DNA of 12,129 nt, taken from the NCBI GenBank assembly GCA_030596405.1, contig JAUVKB010000048.1, forward strand, positions 1-12,129. The letters are read 5' to 3'. The notes under the pieces were generated by a model. That model saw only the letters and a program-made list of their open reading frames with translations. It was not told the origin of the DNA and ran no database searches. This document shows, piece after piece, positions 7,743 through 12,129 of this stretch. The first letter of the stretch is position 1, and each line of letters starts with the position of its first letter. Position numbers and translations under genes: made by a program. The DNA is from Deltaproteobacteria bacterium (GTDB taxonomy: Bacteria > Desulfobacterota > Desulfobacteria > Desulfobacterales > JAUVKB01).

Positions 7743-7766
7743 AATGCTTTATCTTTGTATCTGATT

Positions 7767-8489
7767 ATGCCGGGCAGGACATATAAAATATTAAACAGAC
7801 TTATCGGCAAAGCCATACACCGTTATGACATGATAACTAAAGGAGATAGAATAGCGGTGGGGTTATCAGGAGGCAAGGACAGCCTCACATTAATGTGGTT
7901 TTTAAAAGAACGCCTAAAACGTGTCCCTGTAAATTATACACTTTTTCCTGTTTATATCGATCCCGGTTTCAAAGACGGTTTTGGCGCAGATCTTCAAAAG
8001 TATTGTGAAAAAACATGGCAGACACTGAGGATCGAACACACGAATTGCGGCATTTTAGGACATAGCCCTGAAAACAGGGAAAATCCCTGTTTTCTCTGTT
8101 CGAGACTGCGCCGAAAACGTTTTTTTGAAATTGCGGGCGAACTCGATTGCAACAAGCTGGCATTCGGGCATAACAGAGATGATATTATTGAAACCTTGTT
8201 TTTGAATATGTGTTATGCTGGAGAGATTAGTACGATGGTCCCTTTTCAGCCCTTGTTCCAAAAACGGTTCACAATAATAAGACCTCTTGCCTTTGCAGAT
8301 GAGGATACCATAAGGCGTTTTGCAAAAGAGATTAACTTTCCCGACTTTGTCAATCCGTGTCCTTCTGCAAAAAATTCCAAACGGAGCGAAACAAAAACGC
8401 TTTTAAAGCAGCTATACAACAGTAATAAAAAAATTAAGGGAAATATTTTCAGGGCGTTAAGCAATGTCAAGACTGAATACCTTTTATAG
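7767..8489 (+). CDS. TtcA-like tRNA 2-thiolation protein (PP-loop ATPase with Fe-S cysteines)
   Basis: Member of the TtcA/TtuA group of ATP-dependent tRNA thiolases; E. coli TtcA makes 2-thiocytidine at tRNA position 32. Counted from the ATG at 7767 (240 residues), the PP-loop SGGKDS is at 34-39. C108-F-L-C111 and C198 (in NPCPSAK) match the three-cysteine pattern that binds a 4Fe-4S cluster in this group, and GHNRDDIIETLFLNMCYAGE is a TtcA-like signature. TilS and TtuA are less likely: TilS lacks these cysteines, and the terminal zinc fingers of TtuA are absent. It is shorter than E. coli TtcA (about 310), so the exact target base is not certain. An in-frame TTG at 7755 would add four residues; neither start has a good Shine-Dalgarno. 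The gene begins 24 bases after rpoZ and 20 bases before folE2. Confidence 0.85.
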   Translation: MPGRTYKILNRLIGKAIHRYDMITKGDRIAVGLSGGKDSLTLMWFLKERLKRVPVNYTLFPVYIDPGFKDGFGADLQKYCEKTWQTLRIEHTNCGILGHSPENRENPCFLCSRLRRKRFFEIAGELDCNKLAFGHNRDDIIETLFLNMCYAGEISTMVPFQPLFQKRFTIIRPLAFADEDTIRRFAKEINFPDFVNPCPSAKNSKRSETKTLLKQLYNSNKKIKGNIFRALSNVKTEYLL

Positions 8490-8500
8490 ACAGTCTATAA
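8484..8500. promoter_or_regulatory. 17-base perfect palindrome overlapping a TATAAT hexamer before folE2
   Basis: TTATAGAC, a single central A, and GTCTATAA form a perfect inverted repeat covering the stop codon of the TtcA-like gene. The right arm shares bases with TATAAT (8496-8501), a possible -10 box for folE2, though no good -35 is visible upstream. The arrangement resembles an operator, but a recognised repressor site could not be assigned: it does not closely match the Zur box pattern I know for folE2 in other proteobacteria. Confidence 0.45.
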
Positions 8501-8509
8501 TATCAGGCT

Positions 8510-9340
8510 ATGCCCAATTTACCAAATATGTATTTGAATTCAGAAATAAATATACACGGCTCAACAATGAAAGACGTCCAGAATCAGCGCGATTATCGTA
8601 ACCTGCCGATCGACAAGGTCGGAATAAAGAATCTTTTATATCCTATAACGGTTCTTGACCGGGGTAAAGGTTCTCAGCATACGGTGGCATCCATAAGCAT
8701 GTATGTTGATCTGCCTCATAAATACAAAGGAACACATATGAGCCGTTTTGTGGAAATGCTCCACCTGTTCCGTCCTGAAGTCTCTTTAAAAAAATTTTCA
8801 GAGGTTCTCGGTCAGATGAAAAAGCATTTAAAGGCGGCTTCAGCGCATATTGAAATAACATTTCCATATTTTATTGAAAAAAAGGCCCCGGTAAGCAGGT
8901 CTCCTGGACTCATGAACTATACATGCAGATTTGTAGGCTCCAGCAACGCTGACGAAAAGATCGACCTTTTATGTGAAGTTATTGTCCCGATATCTTCGGT
9001 CTGTCCATGTTCAAAAGAGATCAGTGAATCAGGCGCGCATAATCAGCGCGGAGAGGTGCGTCTCTGCACAAGGTTCAAAAAGTTTATCTGGATAGAAGAC
9101 ATGATCGAACTTGTGGAATCATCGGCCTCATGTGAAGTATATTCCGTCTTGAAACGCAGGGACGAAAAATACGTCACCGAAAAGGGTTACAACAATCCGA
9201 AATTTGTTGAAGATATTGTGCGCGACGTTGCGAAAAAGATAAAAAAAGATAAAAATATCACATGGTTTTCTGTAAGCGTGGAAAATTTCGAATCGATCCA
9301 CAATCACAGCGCATACGCATATATAACAAGCGGGGAATAA
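8510..9340 (+). CDS. folE2: GTP cyclohydrolase I, FolE2 (type IB)
   Basis: Converts GTP to 7,8-dihydroneopterin triphosphate, the first step to folate and, through QueD, to queuosine. The 276-residue product has the COG1469 signatures: MKDVQNQRDYRNLPIDKVG near the start, HMSRFVEML, and SSVCPCSKEISESGAHNQRGE with the active-site cysteine C165. The C-terminal SVENFESIHNHSAYAY is also present. FolE2 differs from zinc-dependent FolE and works with other metals; in many bacteria it is a backup under zinc limitation, in others the only enzyme. The family-conserved part starts at M20 (ATG 8567), so the real start may be 8567 or 8528 instead of 8510. None has a strong Shine-Dalgarno; a weak CAGG lies just before 8510. 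The gene is convergent with the PBP4-like gene. Confidence 0.94.
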   Translation: MPNLPNMYLNSEINIHGSTMKDVQNQRDYRNLPIDKVGIKNLLYPITVLDRGKGSQHTVASISMYVDLPHKYKGTHMSRFVEMLHLFRPEVSLKKFSEVLGQMKKHLKAASAHIEITFPYFIEKKAPVSRSPGLMNYTCRFVGSSNADEKIDLLCEVIVPISSVCPCSKEISESGAHNQRGEVRLCTRFKKFIWIEDMIELVESSASCEVYSVLKRRDEKYVTEKGYNNPKFVEDIVRDVAKKIKKDKNITWFSVSVENFESIHNHSAYAYITSGE

Positions 9341-9353
9341 CAGGACAAAATAT

Positions 9354-9381
9354 AAAAAAATTTAGACTTTATTCTCGTCTA
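9354..9381 (-). terminator. Weak possible Rho-independent terminator of the PBP4-like gene
   Basis: Read on the minus strand, TAGAC (9381-9377) can pair with GTCTA (9367-9363) across a 9-base loop. A run of seven T (9360-9354) follows after two A. The stem is only five pairs and overlaps the dacB-like stop codon, so the prediction is tentative. Confidence 0.3.
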
Positions 9382-10676
9382 TTCACAAGCCCGCAGAGTA
9401 TATCCATAATCTGTTTCATCGATTCTTCCCGGCTGTCCGCCGGAGTATTCATAAAAATGACAAAACGATACAGCTTTCCTTTCCTGTTTTCAATATAGCC
9501 CGCACGTGTTCTGATACCTTTTAGCGTTCCTGTTTTAAAAAACACTCCGTCCTCATGCCGCATAAGGTTATGAAAGGGCTCAAAGGCTTTGAGTATTTTA
9601 TCCATCGCTTTTGCCGAAACAGTATTTTGTCTTGATATCCCCGATCCCTCAACAAAAACTATATCCTCTATTTTTAACATATTTTTTGTGTAATCCAAAA
9701 CTGCATCAACGCCCTTTTTGATCGTTGCCGGCGGTCCGTAAACTTGTGCGCCTGTTGCCAGAAGCAATTGATTTGCCATGAAATTGTTTGAATATTCAAA
9801 AAGTTTTTTTACGACCTGCTCAAGTGAAAACATGGAAACGTATGTATATACAAGCCTGTCGGTCTCTTTGTTAATATTTCCCGTAACTATACTGTCATTT
9901 GTACCGACATCTGTTTTAATCCCCTGCCCTTTTAAAAAATAATTTAAAAGACGTCCTGCATAAAGGGTGCATTCATTGCCTTGCCGGGAAAGAACAATCC
10001 TGCCACGGCTAAGACCTGACTTGCGAATCCTCTCTTGTATAAACGGCAAAAGCGGCGTCTGGGGCTCAGCGCTGACATATTTCCGGTCAGGTGTCCCGCC
10101 AGGTTTTTTAAAATTGCCAGGTTTTTTAAAATTGTCGGATTTTTTAAAATTGTCGGATTTTTTAAAACAGACCGTGTTGAAATTTACGCACAAAGCGCCG
10201 TTTGGGGCGTCATACGGCTCAAATGAAGAAGATATGCCTGAGATTACAATCGGATATGCAAAAAACGAACTGTCCAAAACAATACTCTTTATTTTACCGG
10301 TTTCCTTGCCCAATCTTTCACCAAGAACTTCAGCAATTTTTATCAAGCACTCCGACATTAAAAGAGGATCGCCATATCCCTTAATCTTAAGGTTGGAATT
10401 GTTGTCAAGATAAAATTCAGTCCGGAATCTGAAATTCTCACCAAGGCAATGAAAAGCCGCAAGACAGGTAAGTATCTTTAACGTGGATGCCGGTATCAGT
10501 TTTTTGCCGGCATTTTTCGAAAGAATAATTTTGCCGTCCGGATCGGTCAATAATACAGCATCATCCTTTTTTAAAAAATTTTCATGCTGATTCCCCCTTT
10601 GAGCAAAAATGTTTTCCGGTTGCGCCAAATAAATAAACGAAATAAACAGGATGAAAAACCGCATGAAAAATTTCAT
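9369..10676 (-). CDS. dacB: D-alanyl-D-alanine carboxypeptidase/endopeptidase, PBP4 type (peptidase S13)
   Basis: Periplasmic penicillin-binding protein that trims or cleaves peptidoglycan peptide cross-links. With start ATG at 10676 it has 435 residues (E. coli PBP4 477). It begins MKFFMRFFILFISFIYLAQP, a signal peptide with probable cleavage near FAQ26. The serine-acyltransferase motifs are present: S64-T-L-K67 (SxxK), S296-N-N298 (SxN) and K381-T-G383 (KTG). Between the first two is the S13-specific insertion, including the conserved KIKGYGDPLL region. A cationic run of four NFKK(S/P)(D/G)-like hexapeptides in this insertion is encoded by an 18-base tandem repeat. The ATG at 10706 would add ten residues but lacks a ribosome binding site. 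The gene stands alone, convergent to folE2 and divergent from the membrane protein gene. Confidence 0.93.
   Translation of the reverse strand: MKFFMRFFILFISFIYLAQPENIFAQRGNQHENFLKKDDAVLLTDPDGKIILSKNAGKKLIPASTLKILTCLAAFHCLGENFRFRTEFYLDNNSNLKIKGYGDPLLMSECLIKIAEVLGERLGKETGKIKSIVLDSSFFAYPIVISGISSSFEPYDAPNGALCVNFNTVCFKKSDNFKKSDNFKKPGNFKKPGGTPDRKYVSAEPQTPLLPFIQERIRKSGLSRGRIVLSRQGNECTLYAGRLLNYFLKGQGIKTDVGTNDSIVTGNINKETDRLVYTYVSMFSLEQVVKKLFEYSNNFMANQLLLATGAQVYGPPATIKKGVDAVLDYTKNMLKIEDIVFVEGSGISRQNTVSAKAMDKILKAFEPFHNLMRHEDGVFFKTGTLKGIRTRAGYIENRKGKLYRFVIFMNTPADSREESMKQIMDILCGLVNRRE
10099..10170 (-). repeat. Four 18-base in-frame tandem repeats inside the PBP4-like gene
   Basis: On the plus strand, two identical units CCAGGTTTTTTAAAATTG (10099-10116, 10117-10134) are followed by TCGGATTTTTTAAAATTG (10135-10152) and a diverged TCGGATTTTTTAAAACAG (10153-10170). 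On the coding strand they read FKKSDN, FKKSDN, FKKPGN, FKKPG. The unit is six codons, so copy changes leave the frame intact. The array lies in the variable S13 insertion, away from the three catalytic motifs. Confidence 0.95.
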
Positions 10677-10681
10677 AAATA

Positions 10682-10686
10682 CCCTT
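10682..10686 (-). promoter_or_regulatory. Shine-Dalgarno that fixes the PBP4-like gene start
   Basis: AAGGG on the minus strand lies 5 bases before the ATG at 10676. The earlier in-frame ATG at 10706 has only an AT-rich, SD-less upstream, and starting there would place ten polar residues before the signal peptide. This supports 10676 as the true start. Confidence 0.65.
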
Positions 10687-10711
10687 GTTTCCGATTTGTT
10701 GCACATTTTAA

Positions 10712-10740
10712 TTGACTTTTATCCCTGATAAAAATATTAT
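10712..10740 (+). promoter_or_regulatory. Probable sigma70-type promoter for the membrane protein/NosL-like pair
   Basis: TTGACT (10712-10717) and TATTAT (10735-10740) are separated by the optimal 17 bases. Transcription would start about 30 bases before the ATG at 10777. The -10 hexamer overlaps the -10 of the minus-strand promoter candidate for the PBP4-like gene. Confidence 0.5.
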
Positions 10741-10762
10741 TTAATAAATTAATTTTACGCAA
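10734..10762 (-). promoter_or_regulatory. Possible sigma70-type promoter for the PBP4-like gene
   Basis: On the minus strand TTGCGT (10762-10757) and TAATAT (10739-10734) are 17 bases apart, giving a start about 50 bases upstream of the ATG at 10676. The whole 70- to 100-base region is very AT-rich, so chance matches are easy. Confidence 0.3.
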
Positions 10763-10776
10763 ACAGTATTATTATA

Positions 10777-11808
10777 ATGATTTTAAATAATTATATCACC
10801 ACATATCTTGTTTGCTCACTTCTTTCCCTTTTTGTCGGGCTTATTGCCGCGCTGAACGGTTTTTATATCTGGAAAAACTGGGATATCAATAACCCGGCGG
10901 AAAAACAATACGCTTTAGAAAAAAATGTCTATCTGATCATTACCGTAGTAACCCTCGGCTTTTTATTACGTCTTTTGATGATCCCTCTCTGGTTTCTATC
11001 CCTTCAGAGCATGATCAAATCGATTCCCGGCGCAATGTGCCTGGTAGGAGTGCACAACGTCGACGCTCCTGTTTCCTATATTGCAAGCAGCCTTAAACTG
11101 GTTCTGCCTGCTCTTTACGGGTATTGGCTAATTTTAAACCTGCTTGACCGTCAAGTGGCGACCCAGCCCTTTATGAAACAAAAACTGGCTGCCCTTGCGC
11201 CTTTGGGCACATTAATAGTTATTGAAACAGTCCTTGACATCTGTTTTTTCTTTTCAACTCCTCCACGCCAGGTTTCCTGCTGCACGTCCCTGTTCGATGT
11301 CCCCAGAGATGATATTCTCCAGGTTGTTACCGAATCGACCTGGCTTTGGACCATCATCTTTTATGTTCTGGCGATATTTATATTGACCCAAACAGTATAC
11401 TTTCTAATTGCCCGGAAAAAAATTCAAAAAAAAAACGGAACAACGGACAAATGCTGGTGGTTCGGCAAAAAATCGGTGATGCTCTTAGATACAGTGGTCA
11501 TTATCTTCCTTTTTATTGTTTTTATTATTGCTCTTCAGACCAAGATAAGCCCGCTTTTTCTCCATCTTCCATTTCATCACTGCATTTTTTGCCTGTGCCA
11601 GGAAGTATGGGACGCTCTTTTATCTTTTGCCATGATCTTTGCCGGCCTTGTCCTCTTGCTTATCTATTTCTGGATTGTCTCTTTGTCCGGTTACAAAGAT
11701 GTTAATTACATTTTAGACAAAAAAATGACAACATTGCTCAAATGGTCCGGTTTTATATTTGCGGGAGGGTTTATTATTTTATCTATTCATCTGTTTACAG
11801 TGCTTTAA
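10777..11808 (+). CDS. Unrecognised polytopic membrane protein with periplasmic cysteine clusters
   Basis: I do not recognise a named family. The 343 residues contain about eight hydrophobic helices (roughly 7-29, 52-75, 97-123, 138-160, 189-213, 231-254, 279-304, 322-341). Positive charges lie in the loops after helices 1, 3, 5 (RKKIQKKNGTTDK) and 7 (KDVNYILDKKMTTLLK), so by the positive-inside rule these loops are cytoplasmic and both termini are outside. The other three loops are periplasmic, and each carries cysteine: SIPGAMCLVGVH (C88), QVSCCTSLFD (C168, C169), and LPFHHCIFCLCQ (H267, H268, C269, C272, C274). This suggests metal or redox chemistry on the periplasmic face. A NosL-like gene follows after 28 bases, in the same direction. 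No Shine-Dalgarno is evident. A role in copper handling or in a membrane permease or redox complex is inference from the context. Confidence 0.8.
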   Translation: MILNNYITTYLVCSLLSLFVGLIAALNGFYIWKNWDINNPAEKQYALEKNVYLIITVVTLGFLLRLLMIPLWFLSLQSMIKSIPGAMCLVGVHNVDAPVSYIASSLKLVLPALYGYWLILNLLDRQVATQPFMKQKLAALAPLGTLIVIETVLDICFFFSTPPRQVSCCTSLFDVPRDDILQVVTESTWLWTIIFYVLAIFILTQTVYFLIARKKIQKKNGTTDKCWWFGKKSVMLLDTVVIIFLFIVFIIALQTKISPLFLHLPFHHCIFCLCQEVWDALLSFAMIFAGLVLLLIYFWIVSLSGYKDVNYILDKKMTTLLKWSGFIFAGGFIILSIHLFTVL

Positions 11809-11836
11809 CAATTAACAACATTAAGGATAAACTATT

Positions 11837-12129
11837 ATGAACAGCAAAAGAACTCTGACTTTGGCCGCATCTTTTATCTTTTTTCTATTTACGGTTTCTG
11901 CGGCATCTGCATTTGAGCGGTGTATCATGTGCGGAATGGACGCGCAAAAAAGCGAGACAAAATTTACAGTCCAGGTAACCAAAGGGACAAAAGACGTCCC
12001 TTCCGGCGAATATTCTTTTTGCTGCCTGCACTGTCTTGTCCTTTTTAAAGCCAGACTGAAAGAAGGTAAAATCGAAACTATTTTTGTTCGTGATTATAAT
12101 ACGGTTACTGAAAAATACGACAGCGGAGA
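11837..12129 (+). CDS. NosL-like periplasmic metal-binding protein, partial (3' end beyond window)
   Basis: The first 97 residues are visible. AAGGA (11823-11827) lies 9 bases before the ATG. Residues 1-25 form a Sec signal peptide with likely cleavage after SAASA25. The mature protein opens with ERC29-IMC32-GMDAQKSE, which resembles the CxMCGM copper motif near the N-terminus of NosL, the Cu(I) chaperone first known from nitrous oxide reductase maturation. GEYSFCCLHCLVLFK (C62, C63, H65, C66) falls where NosL proteins have their conserved F-x-C-like segment, but is richer in cysteine. There is no lipobox before C29 (the preceding residues are FER), so unlike typical NosL it seems to be a soluble periplasmic protein and not a lipoprotein. 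It is probably co-transcribed with the preceding membrane protein gene. No nosZ is visible, so a general copper role is more likely than denitrification. Confidence 0.75.
   Translation, partial: MNSKRTLTLAASFIFFLFTVSAASAFERCIMCGMDAQKSETKFTVQVTKGTKDVPSGEYSFCCLHCLVLFKARLKEGKIETIFVRDYNTVTEKYDSG

Noticed and set aside
7517..7816. Minus-strand frame with a Ser-Asp/Ser-Gly repeat run
   Set aside because: The repeat run is the complement of the rpoZ 9-base array; the rpoZ frame is conserved and has a strong ribosome binding site.
10099..10170. Possible CRISPR-like array
   Set aside because: The units are directly adjacent 18-base copies without spacers and lie in frame inside a gene.
9967..10413. 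Plus-strand open frame with LPGFLKL-like repeats opposite the PBP4-like gene
   Set aside because: The repeats are the complement of the 18-base array; the minus-strand frame carries SxxK, SxN and KTG and a signal peptide.
10677..10706. Longer start for the PBP4-like protein at ATG 10706
   Set aside because: It lacks a ribosome binding site and would put ten polar residues before the signal peptide; the ATG at 10676 has AAGGG at good spacing.
11837..12129. Part of a denitrification (nos) cluster
   Set aside because: Only a NosL-like gene is visible; there is no nosZ, nosD, nosF or nosY in the window, and NosL-like proteins occur widely outside denitrifiers.

Overview
The window reads as a normal chromosomal segment of a moderately AT-rich Gram-negative bacterium. 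The gene content fits an anaerobic or microaerophilic deltaproteobacterium (Desulfobacterota, perhaps Desulfobacterales): a pilD-type prepilin peptidase, bacterial Lon, the PE synthesis pair psd-pssA, FolE2, a periplasmic PBP4-type enzyme, and a NosL-like protein beside a polytopic membrane protein. The taxonomic placement is inference; there is no rRNA or other direct marker.

Layout. On the left, on the minus strand, are the first codons of an unidentified membrane protein (1-82) directly behind a prepilin peptidase (95-871). A 200-base divergent region with back-to-back promoter candidates leads to lon (1072-3441), followed by tsaB (3483-4172), needed for the t6A37 tRNA modification. A promoter-like element precedes psd (4288-4968), which overlaps pssA (4965-5750) by 4 bases; together they turn CDP-diacylglycerol plus serine into phosphatidylethanolamine. 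Then come asd (5849-6871, aspartate-semialdehyde dehydrogenase), three 15-base tandem repeats, greA (6941-7408, TTG start) and rpoZ (7458-7742), both transcription machinery. A compact TtcA-like PP-loop/iron-sulfur tRNA thiolase (7767-8489) and folE2 (8510-9340, zinc-independent-type GTP cyclohydrolase I) follow closely. A convergent minus-strand gene encodes a dacB-like D,D-carboxypeptidase (9369-10676). A second divergent promoter region leads to an unrecognised eight-helix membrane protein (10777-11808) and a NosL-like metal-binding protein cut by the window end (11837-12129).

Most of the window is housekeeping and all complete genes look intact, with their catalytic residues present. Least ordinary are: (1) the membrane protein/NosL-like pair, where three cysteine clusters of the membrane protein are all predicted on the periplasmic face, the side where the NosL-like partner would sit; (2) three short tandem repeats with 9-, 15- and 18-base units, two of them in frame inside genes (the omega subunit tail and a PBP4 loop); and (3) a perfect 17-base palindrome on a TATAAT hexamer just before folE2. 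No CRISPR array, insertion sequence, phage gene, tRNA, rRNA or riboswitch was recognised, and no gene-free stretch exceeds 300 bases.
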